Shown here piece by piece: positions 16,469 to 25,822 of a DNA stretch of 64,000 nt. Made by a program: the position numbers and the translations under genes. The notes beneath the pieces are model-generated. The model saw only the letters and a list, made by a program, of their open reading frames with translations. It was not told where the DNA came from and searched no databases. Where the stretch lies: contig JADKDK010000001.1 of the NCBI GenBank assembly GCA_016718385.1, positions 1 through 64,000 on the forward strand. The letters run 5' to 3'. The first letter of the stretch is position 1; each line of letters opens with the position of its first letter. The stretch is from Gammaproteobacteria bacterium (GTDB lineage: Bacteria; Pseudomonadota; Gammaproteobacteria; Pseudomonadales; UBA5518).

Positions 16469-18724
16469 ATGATGCAAATGCGCAAGAAAACAATTTCGCA
16501 GGTGATAGGCCTCGCCGCGCTGCTCGTTGCCGGCGTCCAGGCCCAGGCCCAGACCGGCGGGCTGGAAGAAATGGTGGTAACCGCGCAAAAGCGCGAGCAG
16601 TCGCTGCAACAGGCCCCTATCGCGATCTCGGCCTTCGGCAGGGATGCGCTCCGGCAGCAGCGCATCACCGACGTGCAGGACCTGAACGGCCTGGTGCCCA
16701 ACGTGCAGTTCGCGGCGTCGCCGAGCAGCACCACCGGTGCCACCGTGGCGATCCGCGGCGCCGTCACGACCAACCCGGCACCCACCTGGGAGCCGACCGT
16801 GGGCATGTACGTGGACGGCGTGTTCATCGGCAAGGTGCTCGGAGGCATCTTCGACGTGGCGGACCTGGAGCGCGTCGAGGTGCTGCGCGGTCCGCAGGGC
16901 TCCCTGTACGGCAAGAACACCGTGGGCGGCGCCGTGAACCTGATCACCCGCAAGCCTTCCGGCGAGCTGATGGGCGAGGTGAAGGGCGGCATCGGCAACG
17001 AGGGCTACTGGCAGATGCGCGGCAGCCTCGACACCCCGGCGATAGGCACCGTGGGGGAAGGCCTGGGCCAGCTCAGCGCCAACATCACGCTGCAGCACGA
17101 GGAGCGTGACGGCTTCACGCGCGGCGTCGCCGACCCCGTGGGCAGCCCGCTCGCGGCCCCGGCGATTACCGACGAATGGGACGGCCTGGATTCCGACGCC
17201 GGCCGCGTGGCGCTGCAGCTGGATGTCACCGAGGAGTTCGAGGCGCGTTACACCTACGACTTCAGCGACAAGCAGAACACCCCGCAGGCACCGCACCTCA
17301 CGCATGCCGAGGCCGGCGTGGTGCCCTTCCTGCTCCCCTACGTGGTGTCCGAGGACGAGCGTGCCGACAAGCTGAGCGGCAACATCGACGTCTACGAGGA
17401 ATCGGACATCGAGGGCCACGCGTTGCATCTGGGCTATGACTTTGGCGACATGGGGGCCCTGGGCAACGTGCAGCTGAAATCGATCACGGCCTATCGCGAG
17501 ATGGACTGGGACGACCTGCTCGACATCGACGGCTCGCCGATCGACGCCTTCCACTCGGGCCGCGGCATCGACTACGAGCAGACTTCGCAGGAACTGCAGA
17601 TCGTCGGATCGACCGAGCGCGTGAACTACGTGCTCGGCTACTACTACTTCGACGAAACCGCCGACGTCACCAACCCGATCACCTTCTTCGGCGTCTTCGG
17701 CGCGCCGACCGCCCCCAACGCCTATGGGCTCGACAGCGAGTCGAATGCCGTGTTCGGCCAGCTGGACTGGAAACCCGGCGCGGCAGCGCTGCAGGACCGC
17801 CTGACCGTCACGCTGGGCGCGCGCTACACCGAGGAAGAGAAGGACCAGTACATCTCGCACCCGATAGTCACGGACGCCAACCTGCAGGTGCAGCCGGACT
17901 GGGCCTTCGCGGGCGAGGCCGACGAGAACTGGAACAACTTCGCGCCGACGGTGACGCTGAGCTGGGATCTCACCGAGGAGGCCGCCATCTACGCGCGCTA
18001 CGCCGAGGGCTGGAAGTCGGGCGGTTTCAACGGGGAAGCGGCAACGCTGGAATCCTTCCAGCGTGCCTATGACCCGGAGGAAGTGGCATCCTTCGAGCTG
18101 GGCCTGAAGTCGCGCTGGCTGGACAACCGCGTTCAGGTCAATGCCGCGGCCTTCGAGAACCAGGTCGACGATATGCAGATTGCCGTGTTCCTCGCCGACG
18201 GATCGGCGGCCTCCGTGGTCGACAACGCGGGGCAGGCAACCGTCCGGGGCTTCGAGCTCGAGGTACTCGCCGAGCCGGTCGACGACCTGATGCTGAACTT
18301 CAGCTGGGGTTACCTCGATCCGGAATACGACGAGTACCTGGACGGCGGCGTGGACGTGGCGGACGATCGCGACTTTCCGTATGCGCCCGAGAACACCCTC
18401 ACGGCCGGTGTGCAGTACACGATGGCCGGCGTGCTCGGCGGCAACCTGATCGGTCGCCTGGACTGGAGCTACACGGACGACCGCGTGCTCTATCCCGAAC
18501 CGGCGCAGAACCTGCATTCCCAGCTGGACGACTACGCGCTGCTGAACGGTCGCCTGTCGCTCACCGAGCTGCCGCTCGGCAACGGCAGCCTGGAACTCGC
18601 GGCCTGGGGCAAGAACCTCACGGACGAGGACTACCGGATCAGCACGATCCCGTTCCTGATCTGGACGGCGAGCTACTTCGGCGCGCCGCGGACCTACGGC
18701 ATGGAAGTCAGCTACAACTTCTGA
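16469..18724 (+). CDS. TonB-dependent receptor
   Basis: A 751-aa outer-membrane active transporter. Signal peptide (about 1-28, ending VQAQAQ), TonB box EEMVVTAQKR, plug domain (about 40-160: PIAISAFGRDALRQQRI, ERVEVLRGPQGSLYGKNT, GGAVNLITRKP), then a 22-strand type barrel ending with Phe (MEVSYNF). The sequence is of the broad Halieaceae/Sphingomonas-type group linked to uptake of hydrophobic or complex carbon sources; siderophore specificity is not evident. It is followed by a strong terminator. The 303-bp gap 16166-16468 upstream should hold its promoter and that of the divergent SnoaL gene; nothing else is seen there. Confidence 0.92.
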   Translation: MMQMRKKTISQVIGLAALLVAGVQAQAQTGGLEEMVVTAQKREQSLQQAPIAISAFGRDALRQQRITDVQDLNGLVPNVQFAASPSSTTGATVAIRGAVTTNPAPTWEPTVGMYVDGVFIGKVLGGIFDVADLERVEVLRGPQGSLYGKNTVGGAVNLITRKPSGELMGEVKGGIGNEGYWQMRGSLDTPAIGTVGEGLGQLSANITLQHEERDGFTRGVADPVGSPLAAPAITDEWDGLDSDAGRVALQLDVTEEFEARYTYDFSDKQNTPQAPHLTHAEAGVVPFLLPYVVSEDERADKLSGNIDVYEESDIEGHALHLGYDFGDMGALGNVQLKSITAYREMDWDDLLDIDGSPIDAFHSGRGIDYEQTSQELQIVGSTERVNYVLGYYYFDETADVTNPITFFGVFGAPTAPNAYGLDSESNAVFGQLDWKPGAAALQDRLTVTLGARYTEEEKDQYISHPIVTDANLQVQPDWAFAGEADENWNNFAPTVTLSWDLTEEAAIYARYAEGWKSGGFNGEAATLESFQRAYDPEEVASFELGLKSRWLDNRVQVNAAAFENQVDDMQIAVFLADGSAASVVDNAGQATVRGFELEVLAEPVDDLMLNFSWGYLDPEYDEYLDGGVDVADDRDFPYAPENTLTAGVQYTMAGVLGGNLIGRLDWSYTDDRVLYPEPAQNLHSQLDDYALLNGRLSLTELPLGNGSLELAAWGKNLTDEDYRISTIPFLIWTASYFGAPRTYGMEVSYNF

Positions 18725-18749
18725 TTTCCGCATCGTCGTTCCGTACCGC

Positions 18750-18785
18750 AACGGGCGTGGAGAGATCCACGCCCGTTTGCGTTTA
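18750..18785 (+). terminator. Intrinsic terminator after the TonB receptor
   Basis: A perfect 12-bp stem (AACGGGCGTGGA with TCCACGCCCGTT) around a GAGA tetraloop lies 26 bases after the stop codon, followed by a T-rich run (TTGCGTTT). Confidence 0.85.
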
Positions 18786-18847
18786 ACAAAGCTTAATTTC
18801 CCCGCCCCCCGCCCTGGGATAGACTCGGCCACCTTGCTGATCGGGCT

Positions 18848-18935
18848 GTAGGTCGGGCTTCAGCCCGACAAGGATTCGGCGCAGCCGAAGCCGCCGCGTC
18901 CCGGCAGGCACCAGTCGGCATGAATGCCGACCCAC
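18848..18935. repeat. Palindromic repeat, variant arms
   Basis: Contains GTAGGTCGGGCTTCAGCCCG at the left and GTCGGCATGAATGCCGACCC at the right, two half-units of the same family as at 13454, with diverged stem bases that keep base pairing. It lies between the TonB-receptor terminator and the amidohydrolase. Confidence 0.6.
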
Positions 18936-18957
18936 ACGCAAAACGAAGGACGGGAAC

Positions 18958-20700
18958 ATGGAATACGATCTGGTGATCCGCAACGGCCGCATCGTCGATG
19001 GCACGGGGGCGGCGGCGTTCACGGGCGATGTCGCGGTGCAGGGCGGACGCATCGCCTGCGTCGGCCGCGTCGCCGCTCGGGGCCGGCGCGAGATCGATGC
19101 CGCCGGCAAGCTGGTCACGCCCGGCTGGGTCGATGTGCATACGCACCTCGACGGGCAGGCCACCTGGGATTCCCTGCTGATGCCCGCGTCCAACCACGGC
19201 GTGACCACGGTGGTGATGGGTAACTGCGGCGTGGGTTTCGCGCCCTGCCAGCCCACGGCCGAGGCGCACGATGCGCTGATCGCCGTGATGGAGGACGTGG
19301 AGGATATTCCCGGTACGGCGTTGCACGAAGGCATCTCCTGGAGCTGGGAGAGCTTCCCGCAGTACCTCGATACCCTGGAGCGCATGCCGCACGCGATCGA
19401 CGTCGCCGCGCAGGTCGCGCACTGTGCCGTGCGCACCTACGTGATGGGCGAGCGCGGCGCGCGCAACGAGCCGGCCACGCCCGAGGACATCGCGCGCATG
19501 GCCGCGATCGTGCGCGAAGGCCTCGAGGCCGGCGCGATCGGCTTCAGCACCTCGCGCACCCAGCTGCACCGCACCCGCGACGGCGAGGTGATGCCGGGCA
19601 CCTATGCCGACGAGGCGGAACTGCTCGGCATCGGCAAGGTGCTGGGCGAGACCGGCAAGGGCGTCTACCAGCTCGTGTCCGACTGGGACGAGTGGGAGAA
19701 GGAAATGGACTGGATGAAGCGGCTGTCGATCAGCACGGGCCGCCCGGTCGGTTTCGTGCTGTTCTACCGCGCCGACGAGGAGTGGGAGCGCGTGCAGCGC
19801 CAGCTCGAGTACGTGCGCCAGGCCAATGCCGAGGGCGCACAGCTGGTGCCGCACGTGGGCGCGCGCCCGGTGACCATCCTGATGGCCGTCGACGGCACCG
19901 CGCACCCGTTCATGTTCCACCAGAACTTCCAGCCGCTCGCCACGCTGCCGGCCGCCGAGCGGCTGGCGAAACTGCGCGATCCCACCGTGCGGGCCGCTAT
20001 CCTCGCCGAGACGCCGCCCGTGCTCGGCCATCCCATCGCCGACCGGCTCGCGGTGGAGTTCGACAACATGTACCCGCTCGAGGACGATCCCTCCTACGAG
20101 CCGCGCGCCGAGGACAGCATCGCGGCGCAGGCCGCGCGCCTCGGCGTGAGTCCGGCCGAGCTCGCCTACGACCGCCTGCTCGAGAACGACGGCAAGCGCA
20201 TGTTCTATTTCCCGGTCTTCGGCTACCAGACGCACGACCTCAGCCGCCAGCTGGCGATGCTGCAGGATCCGAGCGCGATCCTGAGCCTCTCGGACGCCGG
20301 CGCGCATTGCGGCGTGCTGTGCGACGCGAGCATGCCCACCTTCATGTTGTCGTACTTCGTGCGCGATCGCGAGCGCGGCGAGCGCCTGGCGCTGGAACGG
20401 GCGGTGCACCTGCAGACGCAGAAGACCGCGCGCTCGGTGGGCCTGCTGGACCGCGGCGCGTTGAAGCCCGGCCTGAAGGCGGACATCAACATCATCGATT
20501 TCGACACGCTGCGCCTGCACACCCCCGAGGTGGTCTATGATCTGCCGGCCGGCGGGCGGCGGGTGTTCCAGACGGCGGAGGGTTACGTGGCCACGATCGT
20601 CAGCGGCGAGCCGGTCTACGAGAACGGCGCCCCGACCGGCGCGATGCCCGGGCGCCTGGTGCGCGGCAGCCAGCCCGAACCGGTGTCGCACGCCGCGTAG
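18958..20700 (+). CDS. Amidohydrolase, N-acyl-D-amino-acid deacylase family
   Basis: A 580-aa metal-dependent amidohydrolase. It starts with the family pattern LVIRNGRIVDGTGAAAFTGD and has the HxH metal site (GWVDVHTHLDGQ), the conserved Cys segment VVMGNCGVGFAPC, a His in LVPHVGARP and the C-terminal metal Asp in SLSDAGAHCGVL. The closest named group is D-aminoacylase (deacylates N-acyl-D-amino acids), but many members of this branch in hydrocarbon or steroid degraders have unknown amide or lactam substrates. A ribosome site (ACGAAGGACGGGAAC) precedes the ATG. Its TAG stop lies in a palindromic repeat. Confidence 0.85.
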   Translation: MEYDLVIRNGRIVDGTGAAAFTGDVAVQGGRIACVGRVAARGRREIDAAGKLVTPGWVDVHTHLDGQATWDSLLMPASNHGVTTVVMGNCGVGFAPCQPTAEAHDALIAVMEDVEDIPGTALHEGISWSWESFPQYLDTLERMPHAIDVAAQVAHCAVRTYVMGERGARNEPATPEDIARMAAIVREGLEAGAIGFSTSRTQLHRTRDGEVMPGTYADEAELLGIGKVLGETGKGVYQLVSDWDEWEKEMDWMKRLSISTGRPVGFVLFYRADEEWERVQRQLEYVRQANAEGAQLVPHVGARPVTILMAVDGTAHPFMFHQNFQPLATLPAAERLAKLRDPTVRAAILAETPPVLGHPIADRLAVEFDNMYPLEDDPSYEPRAEDSIAAQAARLGVSPAELAYDRLLENDGKRMFYFPVFGYQTHDLSRQLAMLQDPSAILSLSDAGAHCGVLCDASMPTFMLSYFVRDRERGERLALERAVHLQTQKTARSVGLLDRGALKPGLKADINIIDFDTLRLHTPEVVYDLPAGGRRVFQTAEGYVATIVSGEPVYENGAPTGAMPGRLVRGSQPEPVSHAA

Positions 20701-20793
20701 GTTCGGCTTCAGCCGGACAGATGTCCGAATAAATTCGGACCTACGCCGAACAATGCGCCGCCCGGTCCCCGTTCGGCTGAAGCCGAACCCACG
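20697..20793. repeat. Composite palindromic repeat, three half-units
   Basis: Begins with GTAGGTTCGGCTTCAGCCGG, of which TAG is the stop codon of the amidohydrolase, continues with TCCGAATAAATTCGGACCTA and ends with GTTCGGCTGAAGCCGAACCC. The arms differ in bases but conserve the hairpins, so selection or gene conversion on structure is likely. Confidence 0.75.
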
Positions 20794-20816
20794 AACAAAC
20801 GACAGGAGATGCATCA

Positions 20817-21236
20817 ATGGCGAACTGTTACCTGGCCCAGGAAGCGAGCCGCAAGTCGGGGAAATACGTGGTCGAGGGCAACAAGCAGGCGTGGCTGGAC
20901 CTGTTCGCGGACGACGCGATCGTGCAGGACCCGGTGGGTGTCTCGCCGCTCGACCCCACGGGTCTCGGGCACCACGGCAAGAAGGCGATCGAGGCCTTCT
21001 GGGACATGGCCATGCCCAACGGGATCGCGAGCTTCCAGATCCGCGAGTCACACCCGGCAGGGGATTCCTGCGCCAACGTGGTGACGCTGTCCAACCGCCT
21101 GCCCGACGGCACCGAGATCAAGACCGACTGCGTGGCGGTCTACACCGCCAACGACGCCGGCAAGATCACCTCGCTCAGAGCCTACTGGGATTTCAACACG
21201 CTGGCCGAGCAACTGACGAAGATGGCCGGCGGCTGA
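20817..21236 (+). CDS. NTF2-like/ketosteroid-isomerase-type protein
   Basis: A 139-aa SnoaL-like protein (KQAWLDLFADDAIVQDPVGV, LGHHGKKAIEAFWDMAM, DCVAVYTANDAGKITSLRAY). It resembles delta5-3-ketosteroid isomerase-like proteins of steroid-degrading bacteria, with an Asp in VQDPVG at the place of a typical acid-base residue. Function as an isomerase is an inference. A GGAGA ribosome site lies 8-12 bases before the ATG. Confidence 0.8.
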   Translation: MANCYLAQEASRKSGKYVVEGNKQAWLDLFADDAIVQDPVGVSPLDPTGLGHHGKKAIEAFWDMAMPNGIASFQIRESHPAGDSCANVVTLSNRLPDGTEIKTDCVAVYTANDAGKITSLRAYWDFNTLAEQLTKMAGG

Positions 21237-21386
21237 GAGCCCGTCGTGACACGTTCACCACCCGGCCCGCGTGCCTTGGGAGTGTCACGGCCCCGGAGGC
21301 CGCAAGCCGCGCCAGCTAATTCATCCGGATGATGCGATACGCCTGCCGGGTGCGCATCATGGCGCACCCGAACAGGAGATCCTGCC

Positions 21387-22484
21387 ATGAGTGAAGCCGA
21401 AGACCGCGTGAGCAGCGGCCGCAGCTGGGCCGAGTTCTGTGATGCGCTGAAGCGTGCCGGCGAGCAGATCCAGCGCGCCGACGCCCCGTCCGACCCCTTC
21501 ACCCGCGCCGAAGGCTACCGTTACCTGAGCCGGCTCGCCCGCGCGGGGCTCGAGTGGTACGTGGAGTTCAACGACCCGGCCTTCCCGGTGCTCTACCGGC
21601 CCTCGCACGAGACCATCAAGATCGGCGCCGACAATCCCGACAACATCTACGAGAAGGCGGTGGTGGACGGTCGCCACGACTACCGCATCCGCGGCAAGCG
21701 CGGCAGCGTGTACTACCTCAGCATGGTGACCAGCAAGGGCAGTTACGCGGAGAACTTCAAGCAGATCGAGACGGGATTCCTCGACGACAAGGACCTGCAG
21801 GTGGCGGCGGACGGCAGCTTCGAGGTCATCCTGAGCGCGACGCCCAAGCCGGGCAACTGGCTGCCGATGGACGCCGACTCGCAGTCGCTGCTGATCCGCC
21901 AGACATTCATGGACCGCGACAGCGAGACCCCGGCCGAGCTCACGATCGAGCGCGCCGACCTGGGCGCCACGCCGGATCCGCTGACGGCCGGGACCTTCGA
22001 CCGGAACCTGGCCACCGCGGCCGCGTTCATCGACAACACCGCGCGTCTGTTTGCCGACTGGGCCGCCTCGTACCGCCCGAAGCCGAACGAGCTGCCGCCC
22101 GCGGACCAGCAGCTCTGCCACTCGGTGGGCGGTGACCCGAACATTTTCTACTACCACGGTTACTTCGAGCTGGCCGAGGACGAGGCGCTGGTGATCGAGG
22201 TCGAGCGCATCCCGGAGTGTCACGCCTGGAACCTGCAGACCGACAACTACTGGATGGAGTCGCTGGACTACCGTTACCACCGCATCCACCTGAACAAGCA
22301 CACGGCGAAATACCGCACGGACGGTGGCGTCACGATGGTGCTGGCGCACCGCGATCCGGGCGTCGACAACTGGCTGGATACCGCGGGGCATCGTCTCGGC
22401 ACGCTGTGCTTTCGCTGGATCGGCGCGAAGGAGTTCGTGCACCCGACGACGCGGGTGGTGAAGCTCAAGGACCTGCAGGGGTAA
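21387..22484 (+). CDS. DUF1214 domain protein
   Basis: A 365-aa protein of a DUF1214-like family found next to sulfotransferases and steroid genes. No signal peptide is visible. The C-terminal third (VIEVERIPECHAWNLQTDNY, a region rich in W, Y and H) carries the conserved pattern. Biochemical function is unknown. It is preceded by a good ribosome site (CAGGAGATCC) and its stop is about 12 bases from the GTG start of the sulfotransferase gene, so they form one operon. Confidence 0.7.
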   Translation: MSEAEDRVSSGRSWAEFCDALKRAGEQIQRADAPSDPFTRAEGYRYLSRLARAGLEWYVEFNDPAFPVLYRPSHETIKIGADNPDNIYEKAVVDGRHDYRIRGKRGSVYYLSMVTSKGSYAENFKQIETGFLDDKDLQVAADGSFEVILSATPKPGNWLPMDADSQSLLIRQTFMDRDSETPAELTIERADLGATPDPLTAGTFDRNLATAAAFIDNTARLFADWAASYRPKPNELPPADQQLCHSVGGDPNIFYYHGYFELAEDEALVIEVERIPECHAWNLQTDNYWMESLDYRYHRIHLNKHTAKYRTDGGVTMVLAHRDPGVDNWLDTAGHRLGTLCFRWIGAKEFVHPTTRVVKLKDLQG

Positions 22485-22495
22485 CGGGAGTGGCA

Positions 22496-23671
22496 GTGGA
22501 CAAGCTGAGCGGCGATGCGTTGCTGGAAGCGGCGCGGCGAGAGACCGGCCTGGACGATTTCGGCGATCCCAGTTTCCGCGAACCGATGCGGCGCCTGTTC
22601 GAGGCGTTGAACGGCGAAGCCCGGCTCAACGACGCCGGACGCGCGTACTTCGCCGAGCGCATCGGCAACGTGCTGGTCACGCGGCTGCGCGTCGAGGACT
22701 GGTTTCGCCGCCACCCCGAGATCCTCGAGGAGGAGATCGCCGCGCCGCTGGCCATCGTGGGTCTGCCGCGCACCGGCACCACGATGATGCACCGCACCAT
22801 CGCCTCCGATCACCGCATGTACGCGCCCTTGTGGTACGAGGTGCGCAACCCGGCGCCGCTGCCCGGCACGGATTTTTCGGCCGGCATCGATCCGCGCATC
22901 GCGGTGGCCGAGGCCGAGGTGCGCGCGCTGCTCGAGACCTCGCCGGATCTTGCCTCGATCCACCCGATGGACGCGCGCGGGCCGGACGAGGACATCATGC
23001 TGCTGGAGCAATCCTTCTTCAGTACGGTGCCGGAGTCCTTCGCGCACCTGCCGCAGTTCGGCCTGTGGCTGGAGCAGCAGGACCAGCGACCGGGTTACCG
23101 CTACCTCAAGCGGCTGCTGCAGTTCCTGCAGTGGCAGAAGAAGCAGCGCGGCCTCGAGGCTGAGCGCTGGGTGCTGAAGGCACCGCACCACATCCATTTT
23201 CCCGCGGTGCTGTTCGAGACCTTCCCCGACGTGAAGGTGCTGCAGACGCACCGCGACCCGCTGCAGCTGATGCCGTCCTACGGCAGCATGATGTACGCGC
23301 TGATACATCCGCTGTCCGATGCCGCCGACAAGGTGGCGATCGCCAGGCATTGGTGCGACAAGTGGGCCACCGGAATGACGGCCACGCTGCGCTTTCGCGA
23401 TGCCGGCCACGACGACCGCTACCTCGACATGTGGTACGAGGACACCGTGAGCCGGCCGCTCGAGGAGATCCAGCGCCTGTACGACTTCGTGGGCGTGGAC
23501 CTGACGCCGGAGGCGCGCGCCGAGATGGAGCGCTGGCGCGACATGAACCGCCGCGAGGCGCGGCCGACGCACCAGTACACTCTGGAAGAATACGGGTTCA
23601 CGGAGGAAGGCCTGAAGAACACCTTCCGTGAATACCGCGAGCGTTATATCCTTTCGCGCCGGCCGGGGTGA
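22496..23671 (+). CDS. Sulfotransferase family protein
   Basis: A 391-aa PAPS-dependent sulfotransferase-like enzyme. The 5'-phosphosulfate loop is LAIVGLPRTGTTMMHRTIA (about residues 83-101) and the 3'-phosphate site is VLQTHRDPLQLMPSYGSMM; the central LKAPHHIHF segment is typical of the Sulfotransfer_3 branch. The GTG at 22496 follows GGGAG with a 5-base spacer; a GTG six bases upstream is the alternative. The acceptor is unknown. The genes directly downstream make PAPS, so true sulfation is likely. Confidence 0.85.
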   Translation: MDKLSGDALLEAARRETGLDDFGDPSFREPMRRLFEALNGEARLNDAGRAYFAERIGNVLVTRLRVEDWFRRHPEILEEEIAAPLAIVGLPRTGTTMMHRTIASDHRMYAPLWYEVRNPAPLPGTDFSAGIDPRIAVAEAEVRALLETSPDLASIHPMDARGPDEDIMLLEQSFFSTVPESFAHLPQFGLWLEQQDQRPGYRYLKRLLQFLQWQKKQRGLEAERWVLKAPHHIHFPAVLFETFPDVKVLQTHRDPLQLMPSYGSMMYALIHPLSDAADKVAIARHWCDKWATGMTATLRFRDAGHDDRYLDMWYEDTVSRPLEEIQRLYDFVGVDLTPEARAEMERWRDMNRREARPTHQYTLEEYGFTEEGLKNTFREYRERYILSRRPG

Positions 23672-23828
23672 CCCGGCCGCATGCAGGGGCCGGCCACCGC
23701 GCCGTGGCCAGGATGCCCGACACGCCGCAACGGATTGAAGCTCCTGGATTTTCCTGGCGCTCGTGCCCGTGATGCGAGCGGTGGGGCGCACATCAGCGAT
23801 CGACAACAACGGATAGGGAACACAGCAC

Positions 23829-24446
23829 ATGACTGAGCAGAAGGCCACCAACGTCCATTGGCACGAAGGCGAGATCCAGCGCGAGCACCGCCACAAGCTG
23901 CTCGGCCAGCAGGGTGCGACCCTGTGGTTCACCGGCCTCTCGGGCAGCGGCAAGAGCACGGTCGCCGTGGCGCTGGAGGAGGCGCTGTACCTGCGCGGCA
24001 AGCTGGCCTACCGCCTCGACGGCGACAACATCCGCCTCGGCATCAACAAGAACCTGGGCTTCAGCGCCGATGATCGCAAGGAAAACATCCGCCGTATCGG
24101 CGAGGTGGCGAAGCTGTTCGTGGACTGCGGCGTGATCGTGCTGACCAGCTTCATCAGCCCCTACCGCTCGGACCGCGACATCGTGCGCCAGCTGCACGCG
24201 GCCTCGGACATGCCGTTCATCGAGGTGCACGTGGACTGCGCGCTGGCCGAAGCCGAGAAGCGCGACCCCAAGGGCCTGTACAAGAAGGCCCGCGCCGGCG
24301 AGATCAAGAACTTCACCGGCATCGACGATCCCTACGAGGCGCCCGAGGCCCCCGAGATCCACCTGCATACCGACCGCATGACCCTGCAGCAGGAAGTCGA
24401 CATGATCCTGCACGAGCTCGAGAAGCGCGGCATCCTTTCGGCCTGA
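23829..24446 (+). CDS. cysC: Adenylylsulfate (APS) kinase
   Basis: A 205-aa APS kinase that phosphorylates adenosine 5'-phosphosulfate to PAPS in the cytoplasm. It has the P-loop FTGLSGSGKSTVAVALEEAL, the DGDNIRLGINKNLGFS segment, RRIGEVAKLFVDCGVIVLTS and FIEVHVDCALAEAEKRDPKGLYKKAR, all characteristic of CysC. It lies 18 bases upstream of sat and downstream of a sulfotransferase gene; no cysH or cysN is nearby. The arrangement points to PAPS made for sulfate transfer rather than for sulfite. Confidence 0.95.
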   Translation: MTEQKATNVHWHEGEIQREHRHKLLGQQGATLWFTGLSGSGKSTVAVALEEALYLRGKLAYRLDGDNIRLGINKNLGFSADDRKENIRRIGEVAKLFVDCGVIVLTSFISPYRSDRDIVRQLHAASDMPFIEVHVDCALAEAEKRDPKGLYKKARAGEIKNFTGIDDPYEAPEAPEIHLHTDRMTLQQEVDMILHELEKRGILSA

Positions 24447-24464
24447 CCACGGAGTAACGACACG

Positions 24465-25652
24465 ATGATCAAACCCCACGGTTCGGACGCCCTCGATCCG
24501 CGCTTCGTCTACGACACCGAGCGCCACCACGCGCTCATGAAGGAAGCCGAGTCGCTGCCCTCGCTGCTGCTGAATTCCGCCGCGGCGGCCAACGCGGTGA
24601 TGCTGGGCGCGGGCTACTTCAACCCGCTGAAGGGCTACATGAACAAGGCCGATGCGCTGAGCGTGGCCGCGAAGCTGCACACCACGGCGGGCCTGTTCTG
24701 GCCGGTGCCGGTGCTGAACCTCACGACCGATGCCGCCGCCGTCCGTGGCGCCACGCGTATCGCGCTGCGCGACCCGAACGTCGAGGGCAACCCGGTGCTC
24801 GCCATCCAGACGGTGGAGGCCATCGAGGAGTTCTCGGAGGCCGAGATAAACCAGATGGCGGAGAAGATCTTCCGCACGCTGGATCCGAAGCACCCGGGCG
24901 TGGCCACGTTCACCAGCCTGGGCCGGGTGGCGATCAGCGGCCCGATCGAGGTGCTGAACTTCAGCTATTTCCAGCAGGACTTCCCGGACACCTTCCGCAC
25001 CGCGGTCGAGATCCGCAACGAGATGGCCGAGCGCGGCTGGAACACCGTGGTGGCCTTCCAGACCCGCAACCCCATGCACCGCGCCCACGAGGAGCTGTGC
25101 AAGATGGCGCGCGACGCGGTCAAAGCCGACGGTGTGCTGATCCACATGCTGCTGGGCAAGCTGAAGGCGGGCGACATCCCCGCGCACGTGCGCGACGCGG
25201 CGATCCGCAAGATGGTGGAGCTGTACTTCCCCGCCAATACCGTGATGATCACCGGCTACGGTTTCGACATGCTCTACGCCGGTCCGCGCGAGGCGGTGCT
25301 GCACGCGGTGTTCCGCCAGAACTGCGGCTGCACGCACCTGATCGTCGGCCGTGACCACGCCGGCGTCGGCAGCTACTACGGCGCCTTCGACGCACAGACC
25401 GTGTTCGACGAGGAAGTGCCCGCGGGCGCGCTCGGGATCCAGATCTTCCGCGCCGACAACACCGCCTACTCGAAGAAGCTGAAGCGCGTGGTGATGATGC
25501 GCGACGCGCCGGACCACAGCGACGAGGACTTCGTGCAGCTCTCCGGCACCAAGGTGCGCGAGATGCTGGCCGCGGGCAAGGACCTGCCGGTGGAGTTCGC
25601 CCGCCCCGAGGTGGCCCGCATCCTGATGGCCTACTACCAGAGCGAGGCGTAG
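24465..25652 (+). CDS. sat: Sulfate adenylyltransferase (ATP sulfurylase, monomer type)
   Basis: A 395-aa ATP sulfurylase of the non-CysDN type, making APS from sulfate and ATP. Motifs: VVAFQTRNPMHRAHEELCK (QxRN and HxxH), MLLGKLKAGDIP and LIVGRDHAGVGSYYGAFDAQ. Length fits the bacterial Sat without fused kinase. It forms a two-enzyme PAPS unit with cysC. Its TAG stop is the start of a palindromic repeat. Confidence 0.95.
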   Translation: MIKPHGSDALDPRFVYDTERHHALMKEAESLPSLLLNSAAAANAVMLGAGYFNPLKGYMNKADALSVAAKLHTTAGLFWPVPVLNLTTDAAAVRGATRIALRDPNVEGNPVLAIQTVEAIEEFSEAEINQMAEKIFRTLDPKHPGVATFTSLGRVAISGPIEVLNFSYFQQDFPDTFRTAVEIRNEMAERGWNTVVAFQTRNPMHRAHEELCKMARDAVKADGVLIHMLLGKLKAGDIPAHVRDAAIRKMVELYFPANTVMITGYGFDMLYAGPREAVLHAVFRQNCGCTHLIVGRDHAGVGSYYGAFDAQTVFDEEVPAGALGIQIFRADNTAYSKKLKRVVMMRDAPDHSDEDFVQLSGTKVREMLAAGKDLPVEFARPEVARILMAYYQSEA

Positions 25653-25730
25653 GTCCGGATCCATCCGGACATCGGTCCCGTAGGTCCGCATTCATGCTGA
25701 CAATTGTCCGGCTGAAGCCGGACCTACGGG
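25649..25730. repeat. Composite palindromic repeat, three half-units
   Basis: Consists of GTAGGTCCGGATCCATCCGG, then GTAGGTCCGCATTCATGCTG, then TCCGGCTGAAGCCGGACCTA. The first TAG is the stop codon of sat. It lies between the convergent sat and glutaredoxin-CcdA genes. Confidence 0.8.
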
Positions 25731-25822
25731 ACCGAGCCATGCGCGCCCTGTTTCGATCGAAACCGTATCCGGACTCGAACCACCAACGGTAGGCGTGGCG
25801 AGGGGCGGGGCCGTCGCATCAT

